Counted from the stretch's first letter, positions 17,617 through 27,791 are shown. The stretch is 64,000 nt of DNA from Comamonadaceae bacterium (GCA_947450765.1 CANFXC010000003.1:1-64000), one strand, 5' to 3'. The notes: generated by a model from the letters alone, not told the origin. A program made the numbers and translations.

Positions 17617-20481
17617 TTGAAGGCATACTTGCACCCCGTGGAAAATAACAATCTGTCCCTGTTTGAGGCCGCCGCGCCAGAGTCTGCTGCCGATCTGGCG
17701 CTGGCACTGGCACCGCCGGCAGGTAGTGGTCATTTTGACGAGCTTCGCGGGGCCACTTCAAAGCGCCCGGCTGCGACGTCCAAGCTATCGCCGTTGCAAA
17801 CCCCATTGCCGGGGCCGCTGGGTATTGCCGGACAGACTCAGAGCCAGAGCAACGGTCAAAGCCAAACGCAGAGCCTGGGTCAAGGCTTAACGCAAAGCCA
17901 AACGCAGTCGATAGACCCAGCGGCAGCCACAACGCCAGAATCCAAAGCCAAACTGACGCCCGCTTGGCATGCGTTTTTCAACCAGCTGGGCACTGATGGC
18001 TTTTTTGACTTGAACCAACGCAACGCCAACTTGCAGCGACTGATCCGCGACAACGGCGTCACCTACAACGTCTACGCCGATGCCGACGGACCGCAGCGGC
18101 CGTGGGCGCTGGACTTGTTCCCCATGCTGTTGACGCCGCAAGACTGGGCCAGCATAGAAACCGGAGTGGCGCAACGGGCGCGCTTGCTAGACCGCATCAT
18201 GGCCGACGTTTATGGCGCGCAAGAGTTGCCAAAGCTCGGCCTGTTGCCCGCCGCTTTGGTTCAAGGTCACCCCGGCTATTTGCGCCCCATGCATGGCAGT
18301 CAGCCGGCGGGTGGCAAGTTTTTGCACATTGCAGCGTTTGACTTGGCGCGCGGCCCTGACGGCAGCTGGTGGGTGGTCTCCCAGCGAACGCAAGCGCCCT
18401 CGGGTTTGGGCTACCTGCTTGAAAACCGTTTGAGTATTTCAAAGCAGTTTCCAGAGGCTTTTCGCGAGATGAACGTGCAGCGTCTGGCAACGACTTACCG
18501 GGCCTTGGTCGACGGCATGAAAGCCGCTTGCCCGCTGCAAAGCCATCACAACATCCGCATCGGCGAACCGCGCATCGTCCTGCTGACACCCGGCCCCTAC
18601 AACGAAACATATTTCGAACACGCTTACTTGGCGCGCTACCTCGGTCTGACGCTGGTCGAAGGCAACGATCTGATGGTCCGGGACGACCGGCTTTACCTCA
18701 AAACGCTGCAAGGACTAGAGCCTGTTCACGGCATTTTGAAACGACTCGACGATGAATTTCTCGACCCCTTGGAACTGCGCGCCGACTCGACCCTCGGTGT
18801 GCCAGGCCTGCTGCAAGTGATTCGCGCCGGCAACGTTTTGGTGGCCAACGCGCCGGGCTCGGCGTTTCTGGAGTCGCCGGCCTTGCTGGGGTTTTTGCCG
18901 GCCTTGTCTGAGCACCTGCTGGGCGAAAAACTCGCGCTGCCGTCATTGGCCACTTGGTGGTGCGGGGAGCAAGCGGCTTTGCAATCGGTGCTGCCGCAGT
19001 TGAAAGACTGCGTCATCAAACCCACCTTTCCGGCCTCGGGCTTGCCAACGGTGATCGGCCAAACCTTGAGTCGGGCCAAGCTCGACGAGTGGGTCGGTCG
19101 CATCTTGCGCCACGGTGAAGACTACACCGTCCAAGCCTATTTACCGCTGTCGCAAACACCCACCTGGCAAGGTGAAAAAATAGCGCCCCGCTCCGCCATG
19201 CTGCGCGTCTTTGCGGTCTCTGATGGCAACAACGCCTGGCAAGTCCTGCCCGGCGGACTGGCCCGGCTGGCGGGTAAAGACGAAAACATAGCCTCAATGC
19301 AGTACGGCGGCAGCAGTGCGGATGTTTGGGCACTTGGCGCAGCGCAGCCCGGCAACGGACTTGAAACACCAGACGCTACGAGCGCAGTGCCAAGTACCCA
19401 AACACCCGCAGCCATGGCAACAGCCGCCTTGCGACCGCCACTGCGCCAAAAGCGCGCTGTCACCAGCCGCGCCGCAGAAAATTTATTCTGGCTGGGCCGC
19501 TACACCGAGCGAGCCGAGAATTCGGTGCGACTGGCCCACCTCACGCTGCAATGCTTGTCAGGCGAAGAACAGTCTTCACAGCCCTTGCTGGCTTGGCTCA
19601 GCGCCATGGCCGTCAACAATGCCTTGGTCGTGCCGACGGTGCCGTCGGCCACGCTGGCCAAGCGCGTGTTTGAACGCTCGCTCATCGCCAACCTGGCCGA
19701 CATGACCCAAGCGGCCAGCGTCGGCTACAGCCTGCGGGCCCTGAAAAATGCCGCCTCGGCCGTGCGCGAACGCCTGTCGCAAGAGCAGTGGAAAACCATC
19801 GTGCATGCCGAAGCCGAGTTTTTCGTGCGCTGCAAAAAAATCAGCAATGCCGCTGAAAAAGGTCCGCAAGGTGCGGCCTACTCGAGCCAAGAAGCGCTGC
19901 GTGCACTCGACGCTGCCAGCGCCTTTTTAGCGGCCATGACCGGGGCTCAAACCGACCGCATGATGCGTGATGATGGCTGGCGCCTGCTCAGCATTGGACG
20001 ACACATCGAACGACTGAACACGCTCGCTTCAGCCTTGATGCTCGGCTTTGAAACCGGCGCTGCGCAGGACGACAGTGGCTTTGCGGCTATCGTCGCGCTG
20101 TTTGACAGCACCATCACCTTTCATGCGCAATACCAACAACGCAGGGACATCGTGGCGCTGCTCGACTTGCTGGTGCTGGACCGCGACAACCCGCGCTCCA
20201 TAGCGTGGGTGGCACAAACGCTGCGCGCGCGCCTGGCCAAGCTGGAAGGCACTGACCTCGGCCAAATGGCCGCGCTGGCCATGAACCTGCCCGATCCCGG
20301 CAGCTGGACGCTGGCCGATCTGTATGGTGCCGATGACGGCGATGGCACGCTGCCGCAAACCCATGAGCGCATACAACGTCAACTAGAACGCTGCGCTGTC
20401 TCGGCACTCGAACTCTCTGACCTCATCAGCCGGCGCTACTTCAGCCATGCGGCCAGCGGCAGTCACAGCCTGAGCGCCTGA
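17617..20481 (+). CDS. Circularly permuted ATP-grasp fused to alpha-E domain (set B)
   Basis: A 954-residue fusion. Residues about 110-590 are a circularly permuted ATP-grasp domain, and about 610-950 an alpha-E domain beginning SRAAENLFWLGRYTERAENS. A Gln/Ser/Thr-rich low-complexity segment occupies about 68-96. Compared with the standalone set A enzyme, the motif VLEDNLRVPSG reads VVSQRTQAPSG, and the glycine loop HGAGGYG reads FPASGLP. So the metal- and ATP-contacting residues differ; this may be a subfamily trait or loss of activity. Start uncertain: TTG 17617 (GAGG 11 bases upstream) or GTG 17638. Confidence 0.85.
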   Translation: MKAYLHPVENNNLSLFEAAAPESAADLALALAPPAGSGHFDELRGATSKRPAATSKLSPLQTPLPGPLGIAGQTQSQSNGQSQTQSLGQGLTQSQTQSIDPAAATTPESKAKLTPAWHAFFNQLGTDGFFDLNQRNANLQRLIRDNGVTYNVYADADGPQRPWALDLFPMLLTPQDWASIETGVAQRARLLDRIMADVYGAQELPKLGLLPAALVQGHPGYLRPMHGSQPAGGKFLHIAAFDLARGPDGSWWVVSQRTQAPSGLGYLLENRLSISKQFPEAFREMNVQRLATTYRALVDGMKAACPLQSHHNIRIGEPRIVLLTPGPYNETYFEHAYLARYLGLTLVEGNDLMVRDDRLYLKTLQGLEPVHGILKRLDDEFLDPLELRADSTLGVPGLLQVIRAGNVLVANAPGSAFLESPALLGFLPALSEHLLGEKLALPSLATWWCGEQAALQSVLPQLKDCVIKPTFPASGLPTVIGQTLSRAKLDEWVGRILRHGEDYTVQAYLPLSQTPTWQGEKIAPRSAMLRVFAVSDGNNAWQVLPGGLARLAGKDENIASMQYGGSSADVWALGAAQPGNGLETPDATSAVPSTQTPAAMATAALRPPLRQKRAVTSRAAENLFWLGRYTERAENSVRLAHLTLQCLSGEEQSSQPLLAWLSAMAVNNALVVPTVPSATLAKRVFERSLIANLADMTQAASVGYSLRALKNAASAVRERLSQEQWKTIVHAEAEFFVRCKKISNAAEKGPQGAAYSSQEALRALDAASAFLAAMTGAQTDRMMRDDGWRLLSIGRHIERLNTLASALMLGFETGAAQDDSGFAAIVALFDSTITFHAQYQQRRDIVALLDLLVLDRDNPRSIAWVAQTLRARLAKLEGTDLGQMAALAMNLPDPGSWTLADLYGADDGDGTLPQTHERIQRQLERCAVSALELSDLISRRYFSHAASGSHSLSA

Positions 20482-20520
20482 CGCCGTCGCTCACTTTTCA
20501 CGCTTCATCGGTTTTTTTTC

Positions 20521-21471
20521 ATGTTGCTACACGTTGTCCACGAGACCCGCTATGACTACACGCCAGCGGTCGAAAATGCCCACCACGTGGTGCATCTCAA
20601 ACCTGCCAGCAACGCGCGTCAACAGCTGATCAGCCACCATTTACACATCGACCCGGCGCCCGCGCAGCAACGCGAAGTGGTCGACGTTTACGGCAACCTG
20701 AGCACCTTCTTTTCGTTTCAAAGCGCCCATGACCGCTTGCGTGTGGTGGCTGACAGCGTGGTCTCCACCACGCCCATCACGCCGTATTGGAACGCCGGTG
20801 AACTGCCCGCCAGCCCCAGCTGGGAACGCGTGCGCGAACACTTTCGCTACCATGCGGCGGCCGCCTGGGACCCGGCCGCTGAGTTTCTCTTTGCCTCGCC
20901 GTATGTCCCGCGTGATGACGCCTTTGCGGACTTCGCCCGACCCAGTTTTGCACCTGACCGGCCTTTGGCCGAGGCCGCACAAAACCTGATGCAACACATT
21001 CACCGCAGCATGCTGTACGAAAGCCTCAGCACGGAAGTCAACACGCCAGCGCTCGAAGCCCTGGAGCAGCGCAAAGGGGTTTGCCAAGATTTCGCGCACA
21101 TCATGGTGGCCTGTTGCCGCGCTATGGGCCTGCCAGCGCGCTACGTCAGCGGCTACTTGTTGACGCATCCCGCGCCAGGCCAGCCGCGACTGATTGGCAG
21201 TGACGCCTCGCACGCTTGGGCCTCGGTGTATTGCCCGGCGGCCACAGCCAGCGGTGAAGTCGACCGTGTGATGCCTGGCTGCTGGCTCGACTTTGACCCA
21301 ACCAACGACCGCAGCCCGGGTGAGGATTACGTGACCCTTGCGACGGGCCGCGACTTCCTCGACGTCTCGCCGATGCGCGGCGTGATTCGCGGCGGTGCCC
21401 GGCATGCACTGAGTGTGGCGGTGACCGTCGCACCGCTTGATGCCAGCGACCTCGTACTCAGCGATCACTAA
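20521..21471 (+). CDS. Transglutaminase-like protein (set B)
   Basis: A 316-residue transglutaminase-family protein with a predicted triad of Cys188 (GVCQDFAH), His231 (ASHAW) and Asp259 (FDPTND). The N-terminal region (MLLHVVHETRYDY) matches the bacterial transglutaminase N domain. It follows the ATP-grasp/alpha-E fusion by 39 bases and is the second transglutaminase domain of set B. No signal peptide is seen, so a cytoplasmic amidase or transamidase acting on the ligase product is the simplest inference. Confidence 0.86.
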   Translation: MLLHVVHETRYDYTPAVENAHHVVHLKPASNARQQLISHHLHIDPAPAQQREVVDVYGNLSTFFSFQSAHDRLRVVADSVVSTTPITPYWNAGELPASPSWERVREHFRYHAAAAWDPAAEFLFASPYVPRDDAFADFARPSFAPDRPLAEAAQNLMQHIHRSMLYESLSTEVNTPALEALEQRKGVCQDFAHIMVACCRAMGLPARYVSGYLLTHPAPGQPRLIGSDASHAWASVYCPAATASGEVDRVMPGCWLDFDPTNDRSPGEDYVTLATGRDFLDVSPMRGVIRGGARHALSVAVTVAPLDASDLVLSDH

Positions 21472-21507
21472 AATTGGCGGTTTACCGCAGCATCACCTAG
21501 GAAACTC

Positions 21508-21990
21508 ATGTCCAACCTCTCCACCGCCATTTACGACAAGCTCAAAACCCTCGGCATTGAGCTGCCGCCCGTGGCCACGCCCGCTGCGGCGTATGTTCCC
21601 TTTGTGCAAAGCGGCAAGCTGATTTTTTTGAGCGGTCATATCGCTAAAAAAGACGGCAAAGTATGGGTTGGCCAGCTCGGTAAAACCATGCTCACCGCTG
21701 AAGGCCAACAAGCCGCACGCGCCATCGCGATTGACCTGATGGGCACGCTGCATGCCGCGCTGGTCGCCACGGGCAAAGACCTGAGCCATGTCAAACGCAT
21801 CGTCAAGCTGATGAGTCTGGTCAACTCGACCGGCGACTTCACCGAGCAACACTTGGTGACCAACGGTGCCAGTGAACTGATTGGAGAAGTTTTTGGAGCC
21901 GCTGGCGCACATGCCCGCAGCGCCTTTGGTGTGGCGCAAATCCCGATGGGTGCGTGCGTTGAAATCGAAATGATCGCCGAGATCGCCTGA
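21508..21990 (+). CDS. RidA/YjgF-family protein
   Basis: A 160-residue member of the RidA superfamily in the longer subgroup of roughly 150 residues, with the signature FLSGHIAKKDGKV and a C-terminal VEIEMIAEIA strand. RidA proper hydrolyses reactive 2-aminoacrylate imines to keto acids; longer relatives may use other substrates, and residues typical of true RidA are not all present. AGGAAAC precedes the ATG. It lies 36 bases after the set B transglutaminase and could be cotranscribed, and it is convergent with parC, two bases apart. Confidence 0.85.
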   Translation: MSNLSTAIYDKLKTLGIELPPVATPAAAYVPFVQSGKLIFLSGHIAKKDGKVWVGQLGKTMLTAEGQQAARAIAIDLMGTLHAALVATGKDLSHVKRIVKLMSLVNSTGDFTEQHLVTNGASELIGEVFGAAGAHARSAFGVAQIPMGACVEIEMIAEIA

Positions 21991-21992
21991 AC

Positions 21993-24347
21993 TCACTCCA
22001 CCCGCGTCACGCTGTTCGGCTTGAAGCCGAGATCCGCCGCCTTGCCTTTGCGGGCACGGGCGGCGCGAGCGTTGTTCAGGCTCCGAATCTCAAGCGTTTC
22101 TTCACGTTCTTTGGCACCGCGGCCAATGCCCTCGATCTTGATGCTGCGCGTGTAGGCAGCGGCACCGGCCAGCTGGTCTTTGGCTTCGAGGTCGATCAGC
22201 ATCAGGCCGCGTCCGCCTTTTTCCATCAACTTGAGTTCGTCGATTTCAAAGGTCAGGATGCGTCCGCCGGTCGATGCGCAGGCCACGTGCGTGGCGTCCG
22301 GCAGCGGCTGCGCACCTGAAGTACCCGCTGCATGCGAAGGCTTGCACAGGGCTTCGCCTTCACCCAAGCTGATAAAAGCTTTGCCGCTCTTGTTGCGCGA
22401 GATCATGTTCTCGACCGCCGCCAAAAAGCCGTAGCCGCCCGAGCTGGCCAGCAAGAGCTGCGCAGAAGCCGGGCCGGCGAAGTAATGCGCCACTTGCGTG
22501 CCGGCTTCAAGCTCGATCAGCGTGGTCACGGGCTGGCCGTCACCGCGCGCACCGGGCAGCACGGCCACCGGCACCGAGTAAACGCGGCCGTTGCTGCCAA
22601 AGACCAACAAGGTGTCAACCGTGCGGCATTCAAAGGTCGCGTAGAGGCCATCGCCAGCCTTGAAGGCAAAGCTTGTCGCGTCATGGCCCTGACCGTTGCG
22701 CGAACGCACCCAGCCCTTGGCGCTGACGACAACGGTGACAGGTTCATCAATCACCTTGACGTCCAGCACGGCTTTTTTATCGGCCTGAATCAGCGTCCTG
22801 CGCGAGTCTGCAAAGACCTTGGCGTCAGCCTCGATTTCTTTGACCATGAGGCGGCGCAGCGTGGTCGGATTGCCCAAAATGTCTTCGAGCTTGGCTTGGT
22901 CTTCGCGCAGGCCACTGAGCTCTTGTTCGATCTTGATGGCTTCGAGCCGGGCCAACTGCCGCAGGCGAATCTCAAGAATATCTTCGGCTTGACGGTCGCT
23001 GAGTTTGAAGCGCTCCATCAGCGCGACCTTCGGCTCATCGGCTTGGCGAATGATGGCAATGACTTCGTCGATGTTCAGCAGCACCAGCTGCCGGCCTTCA
23101 AGAATATGGATGCGCGCCAACACTTTGTCGAGCCGGTGCTGTGAGCGCCGCTGAATGGTGGTGTGACGAAACTCAATCCACTCGGTGAGGATTTGCCGCA
23201 AAGACTTTTGCGTCGGCCGACCATCCAGGCCGATCATCGTCATGTTGATCGGCGAAGAACTTTCCAGGCTGGTGTGCGCCAGCAGCGTGGTGATGAGCTC
23301 GCTCTGCTCGATGCGGCTGGTCTTGGGTTCAAAGACCAAACGCACAGCGGCATCTTTGCTGGATTCGTCGCGCACCACATCCAGCACAGACAGCACGGTT
23401 TGCTTCAGCTGAATTTGCTCTTGCGACAGCGCTTTTTTGCCCAACCGCACCTTCGGGTTGGTGATCTCTTCAATTTCTTCGAGCACACGTTGGGTGCTCA
23501 CGCCTGGCGGCAACTCGTTGACCACCAATTGCCACTGGCCGCGCGCCAACTCTTCGATTTTCCAGCGGGCCCGCACTTTGAGCGAACCGCGTCCGGTGCG
23601 GTAGGCCGCAGCGATTTCGCTGGCACTCGAAATAATCTGGCCGCCACCCGGGTAATCGGGGCCGGCGATCAATACCGAAATCGCTTCGTCCGTGATGCTC
23701 GGCGTCTTGATCAGGGCGATGCAGGCGTCGGCCACTTCGCGCAAGTTGTGGCTCGGAATCTCAGTCGCTAAACCGACCGCAATGCCACTGGCGCCATTCA
23801 GCAAGGTGAACGGCAAACGCGCTGGCAACTGGCCCGGTTCTTCGGTCGAGCCGTCGTAGTTAGGCACAAAGTCGACCGTGCCTTCGTCGACTTCTTCCAT
23901 CAACAAACTGGTGATGCGCGCTAGGCGCGCCTCGGTGTAACGCATGGCGGCAGCGCCGTCACCGTCGCGTGACCCGAAGTTACCTTGACCGTCAATCAGC
24001 GGGTAGCGCTGGCTGAAGTCTTGCGCCATGCGCACCAGCGCGTCATACGCGGCTTGGTCGCCGTGCGGATGAAAGCGGCCCAGTACGTCGCCGACCACGC
24101 GCGCGCATTTGACCGGCTTGGCGCCGGTCGCGCCGTTAGCACCGCCAAAGCCCAAGCCCATGCGCGCCATGCTGTACAAAATGCGCCGCTGCACTGGCTT
24201 CTGGCCGTCGCAGACGTCGGGCAAGGCGCGGCCTTTGACAACGCTGAGTGCGTATTCGAGGTAAGCACGTTGAGCGTAAGCCGCCAGCGAATCCTGATCG
24301 GCGGGTTCAGGGTTAACGGCGGGAGCGTCGGGGGTGAATAAATCCAT
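21993..24347 (-). CDS. parC: DNA topoisomerase IV subunit A
   Basis: A 784-residue type IIA topoisomerase subunit that decatenates daughter chromosomes with ParE. The catalytic Tyr lies in [10 protein letters not shown] near residue 137, with the GyrA/ParC box [17 protein letters not shown] around it. The region that sets quinolone response reads [20 protein letters not shown], with Gln at the position usually held by Ser in E. coli ParC. The C-terminal part has degenerate beta-pinwheel repeats, as in ParC rather than GyrA. parE lies upstream on the same strand, its stop 58 bases before this start, so the order is parE then parC. Confidence 0.95.
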   Translation of the reverse strand: MDLFTPDAPAVNPEPADQDSLAAYAQRAYLEYALSVVKGRALPDVCDGQKPVQRRILYSMARMGLGFGGANGATGAKPVKCARVVGDVLGRFHPHGDQAAYDALVRMAQDFSQRYPLIDGQGNFGSRDGDGAAAMRYTEARLARITSLLMEEVDEGTVDFVPNYDGSTEEPGQLPARLPFTLLNGASGIAVGLATEIPSHNLREVADACIALIKTPSITDEAISVLIAGPDYPGGGQIISSASEIAAAYRTGRGSLKVRARWKIEELARGQWQLVVNELPPGVSTQRVLEEIEEITNPKVRLGKKALSQEQIQLKQTVLSVLDVVRDESSKDAAVRLVFEPKTSRIEQSELITTLLAHTSLESSSPINMTMIGLDGRPTQKSLRQILTEWIEFRHTTIQRRSQHRLDKVLARIHILEGRQLVLLNIDEVIAIIRQADEPKVALMERFKLSDRQAEDILEIRLRQLARLEAIKIEQELSGLREDQAKLEDILGNPTTLRRLMVKEIEADAKVFADSRRTLIQADKKAVLDVKVIDEPVTVVVSAKGWVRSRNGQGHDATSFAFKAGDGLYATFECRTVDTLLVFGSNGRVYSVPVAVLPGARGDGQPVTTLIELEAGTQVAHYFAGPASAQLLLASSGGYGFLAAVENMISRNKSGKAFISLGEGEALCKPSHAAGTSGAQPLPDATHVACASTGGRILTFEIDELKLMEKGGRGLMLIDLEAKDQLAGAAAYTRSIKIEGIGRGAKEREETLEIRSLNNARAARARKGKAADLGFKPNSVTRVE

Positions 24348-24405
24348 GGCGGTGTCAGATCAATCGGTATTCAGTTTGAAGTTCAGTTAGCAGGCGCAAT
24401 CGCGA

Positions 24406-26376
24406 TCAAACGTCGATGTCCACGGCATCACCGTGCAGTTCCATCAGCTCGCGTCGGGCGGCGGCTTCGCCCTTGCCCATGAGTTTGGTGATGAGGTTTT
24501 CGGTCTGCGCGAAATCGACATTGCCGAGTTGCACGGGCAACAGACGGCGGGTGTCGGGGTTGAGCGTGGTTTCCCACAATTGCTCGGCGTTCATCTCACC
24601 CAAGCCCTTGAAGCGGCTGATGTTCCACGCGTTTTCTTTCACGCCTTCCTTGCGGAGTTTGTCCAAAATTGCGTTGAGTTCGCCGTCGTCCAGCGCGTAG
24701 GCTTTGGACGCCGGTTTCTTGCCGCGTGCCGGCGCATCGACCCTGAACAGCGGTGGCCGCGCCACATACAAATGGCCGGTTTCGATGAGCTTCGGGAAAT
24801 GCCTGAAAAACAGCGTCAGCAGCAGCACCTGGATGTGCGAGCCGTCGACGTCAGCGTCGCTCAAAATGCAGACCTTGCCGTAGCGCAGGCCGCTCATGTC
24901 GGGCGAGTCGTTGGGGCCGTGCGGGTCAATGCCAATCGCCACCGCAATGTCGTGAATCTCGTTGTTGGCAAAGAGCCGGTCGCGCTCGACTTCCCAGGTG
25001 TTGAGGACCTTGCCGCGCAAGGGCAAAATCGCCTGGCTTTCTTTGTTGCGGCCCATCTTGGCACTGCCGCCCGCGGAGTCGCCCTCGACCAAAAAGACTT
25101 CGTTGTAAGCCAGGTCTTTGCTCTCGCAATCGGTCAGCTTGCCGGGCAAAACCGCCACGCCGGAGCCCTTGCGTTTTTCGACTTTTTGGCCGGCTTTTTG
25201 GCGAGATTGCGCGGCGCGAATCGCCAGCTCGGCGAGCTTTTTACCGTACTCCACGTGCTGGTTCAGCCAGAGCTCCAGCGTCGGCCGCACAAAGCTGGAG
25301 ACCAGCCGGACGGCGTCACGCGAATTCAGTCGCTCCTTGATCTGCCCTTGAAACTGCGGGTCCAACACCTTGGCGGACAGCACGTAGCTGGCACGCGCAA
25401 AAACGTCTTCAGGCAGCAGCTTCACACCCTTGGGCAGCAATGAATGCAGATCGACGAAGCTCTTAACGGCGGTGAAGAGGCCGTCGCGCAAGCCGCTTTC
25501 ATGCGTGCCACCGGCGCTGGTCGGAATCAAATTGACATAGCTTTCACGCACCGGATGACCGTCTTCGGTGAAGGCCACGCACCACTGCGCGCCCTCGCCT
25601 TCGGCAAAGCTGTCGTGTGCGGCATCGGCAAAGCCTTCACCTTCAAACATCGGAATCACCAAATCGGCGTTGAGCGTCTGCATCAGGTAGTCATGCAGCC
25701 CACCCTTGTAAACCCAGGCCTGCGTTTCCTTGGTCTTTTCATTGATCAGCGTGACGGTGACGCCCGGCATCAGCACGGCCTTGCTGCGCAGCAAGTGCGT
25801 CAGCTCGTTCATGGGCAAGGCCGCAGTTTCAAAGTATTTAGGGTCAGGCCACGCCCTGACCGCCGTACCGCTTTTACGGTCACCTTCACCAGCGGGCCGT
25901 ATCTGTAGTTCTTCAATGACATCGCCACCAGAGAAGACCAGCCGCGCAGCCTTGCCGTCGCGCCACGAAGACACTTCCATGCGCTTTGACAATGCATTGG
26001 TGACGCTGACACCGACGCCATGCAAACCGCCCGAGAAGCTGTAGGCGCCGCCCGAACCTTTGTCAAACTTGCCGCCCGCATGCAAGCGTGTGAAGACCAG
26101 CTCGATCACAGGCGCATTTTCTTCAGGGTGCATGCCAAACGGTATGCCCCGGCCATCGTCTTCGATGCTGACCGAACCGTCTGCGTGCAGCGTCACTTTG
26201 ATTTTTTTGCCGTGCCCGGCCAAGGCTTCGTCGGCCGAGTTGTCGAGCACCTCTTGCAAAATGTGCAGAGGGTTGTCGGTGCGGGTGTACATGCCCGGCC
26301 GCTGCTTGACAGGCTCAAGGCCCTTAAGCACGCGGATGGAACTTTCGGAATAGTCGGTGGGTAGTTTGGAGGCCAT
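24406..26376 (-). CDS. parE: DNA topoisomerase IV subunit B
   Basis: A 656-residue ATPase subunit of topoisomerase IV. The GHKL ATP-binding site shows EVLDNSADEA and DDGRGIPFGMH; the TOPRIM domain shows VEGDSAGGSAK, with the metal motif in SDADVDGSHI. I take ATG 26376 (MASKLPTDYSE) as the start: an upstream in-frame ATG would add 15 residues that look non-coding. The gene is divergent from the MFS transporter gene, and the 154-bp gap holds both promoters. It is directly upstream of parC. Confidence 0.95.
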   Translation of the reverse strand: MASKLPTDYSESSIRVLKGLEPVKQRPGMYTRTDNPLHILQEVLDNSADEALAGHGKKIKVTLHADGSVSIEDDGRGIPFGMHPEENAPVIELVFTRLHAGGKFDKGSGGAYSFSGGLHGVGVSVTNALSKRMEVSSWRDGKAARLVFSGGDVIEELQIRPAGEGDRKSGTAVRAWPDPKYFETAALPMNELTHLLRSKAVLMPGVTVTLINEKTKETQAWVYKGGLHDYLMQTLNADLVIPMFEGEGFADAAHDSFAEGEGAQWCVAFTEDGHPVRESYVNLIPTSAGGTHESGLRDGLFTAVKSFVDLHSLLPKGVKLLPEDVFARASYVLSAKVLDPQFQGQIKERLNSRDAVRLVSSFVRPTLELWLNQHVEYGKKLAELAIRAAQSRQKAGQKVEKRKGSGVAVLPGKLTDCESKDLAYNEVFLVEGDSAGGSAKMGRNKESQAILPLRGKVLNTWEVERDRLFANNEIHDIAVAIGIDPHGPNDSPDMSGLRYGKVCILSDADVDGSHIQVLLLTLFFRHFPKLIETGHLYVARPPLFRVDAPARGKKPASKAYALDDGELNAILDKLRKEGVKENAWNISRFKGLGEMNAEQLWETTLNPDTRRLLPVQLGNVDFAQTENLITKLMGKGEAAARRELMELHGDAVDIDV

Positions 26377-26530
26377 GGCAGTGCTGTGATTTGCGGCGAT
26401 TGTAGTCGCGACACACAGCAACTACTGGATAAAAATACAGCCCCACCAGACAAAGAAGATGCCAAAAATATGCCAGCGGCGCCAGCTCAGCCGCAAGCAC
26501 GATCAACGCTGATTCGTTACATTTAAGCCC

Positions 26531-27790
26531 ATGTCTTCTGAAACACTCTCTCTTCACCCTGCCGCCTCGCCAGAGCCACGCAAACTCTCGATGCTGCAAG
26601 TATTGGCCTGCGGCGCCGCCATCGTCACGCTGTCAATGGGCATACGCCACGGCTTTGGTCTGTGGCTGCAACCGATCACCCAAGCGCAGGGCTGGACACG
26701 TGAGACCTTTGCTTTCGCCATTGCGATTCAAAACTTGTCTTGGGGGATTTTCGGCATTTTTGCCGGCATGATCGCCGACCGTTTTGGCGCGTTTCGCGTC
26801 ATCATCGGCGGCGCTGTGCTGTACGGTCTCGGCTTGGCCGGCATGGCGTTGTCGCCGACTGGTTTCCTGTTCACGCTCACCACCGGTGTTTTGATTGGCG
26901 CCGCGCAGGCGGGCACCACTTACGCTGTGATTTACGGCGTGATCGGCCGAAATATCTCGGCTGAAAAACGCTCTTGGGCGATGGGCGTTGCCGCTGCAGC
27001 GGGCTCCTTTGGTCAATTTTTGATGGTACCGATTGAAGGTTTTTTAATCAGCCATTTTGGCTGGCAAGAAGCCTTGCTGGTGCTAGCCGCTGCGACCGTG
27101 CTGATGATTCCGCTGGCTGTTGGTCTGCGTGAAAATAAAACCAAGGGCGCAGCCCCGGTCAAGCGCGAACAAACCATTCTCCAAGCCCTGACAGAAGCCT
27201 TCAAGTACCCCAGCTTTCAGCTTCTGATGGCGGGCTATTTTGTCTGTGGTTTTCAAGTCGTCTTCATTGGCGTGCACATGCCCAGTTACCTGAGGGATAA
27301 AAGCCTGCCGCCAGAAGTCGCCAGTTACGCGCTGGCCTTGATCGGGCTGTTCAATGTCTTTGGCACTTACGCAGCAGGCGCCCTGGGTCAAAGAATACCG
27401 AAGAAGAGCATCTTGGCCGGGATTTATTTTTCGCGCGCCCTCGTGATTGCGATCTTTATTGCAACACCGATCAGCCCCATGAGTGTGTATGTGTTTGCCG
27501 CCGTCATGGGCGTGCTGTGGCTGTCCACCGTGCCACCCACCAATGCCGCAGTGGCGCAGATTTTCGGCATCCAGCATTTGTCGATGCTCAGCGGTTTCAT
27601 CTTTTTCAGCCACCAAATTGGCTCCTTCATGGGTGTCTGGCTGGGCGGCTACATGTACGACCGCACGGGCAGCTATGACCTCGTCTGGTACATCACGATC
27701 GGCCTTGGCATCTTTGCCGGACTGGTGAATTTGCCGGTGCGGGAAGCCCCCATTGCCCGAACGCCGGCCAAGCTAGCCCAAGGGGCCTAA
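26531..27790 (+). CDS. MFS transporter (monocarboxylate/oxalate-formate type)
   Basis: A 419-residue inner-membrane secondary transporter with about twelve hydrophobic spans and the MFS loop motif GMIADRFGAFR between helices 2 and 3. The sequence resembles the oxalate-formate/monocarboxylate branch (RHGFGLWLQP, QAGTTYAVIYG). Substrate cannot be assigned. It is divergent from parE. The 42-codon membrane-protein gene begins one base after its stop codon, so the next two genes are probably cotranscribed with it. Confidence 0.88.
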   Translation: MSSETLSLHPAASPEPRKLSMLQVLACGAAIVTLSMGIRHGFGLWLQPITQAQGWTRETFAFAIAIQNLSWGIFGIFAGMIADRFGAFRVIIGGAVLYGLGLAGMALSPTGFLFTLTTGVLIGAAQAGTTYAVIYGVIGRNISAEKRSWAMGVAAAAGSFGQFLMVPIEGFLISHFGWQEALLVLAAATVLMIPLAVGLRENKTKGAAPVKREQTILQALTEAFKYPSFQLLMAGYFVCGFQVVFIGVHMPSYLRDKSLPPEVASYALALIGLFNVFGTYAAGALGQRIPKKSILAGIYFSRALVIAIFIATPISPMSVYVFAAVMGVLWLSTVPPTNAAVAQIFGIQHLSMLSGFIFFSHQIGSFMGVWLGGYMYDRTGSYDLVWYITIGLGIFAGLVNLPVREAPIARTPAKLAQGA

Positions 27791-27791
27791 G

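Noticed and set aside
20641-21468. A 275-codon frame antisense to the set B transglutaminase
   Set aside because: The plus strand encodes an intact catalytic triad and family N-terminus; the antisense product is Arg/His-rich without domains.
24433-25443. A 336-codon open frame antisense to parE
   Set aside because: It lies entirely opposite the conserved GHKL/TOPRIM coding sequence, with no ribosome-binding site or recognisable domain; long antisense frames are common in GC-rich genes.
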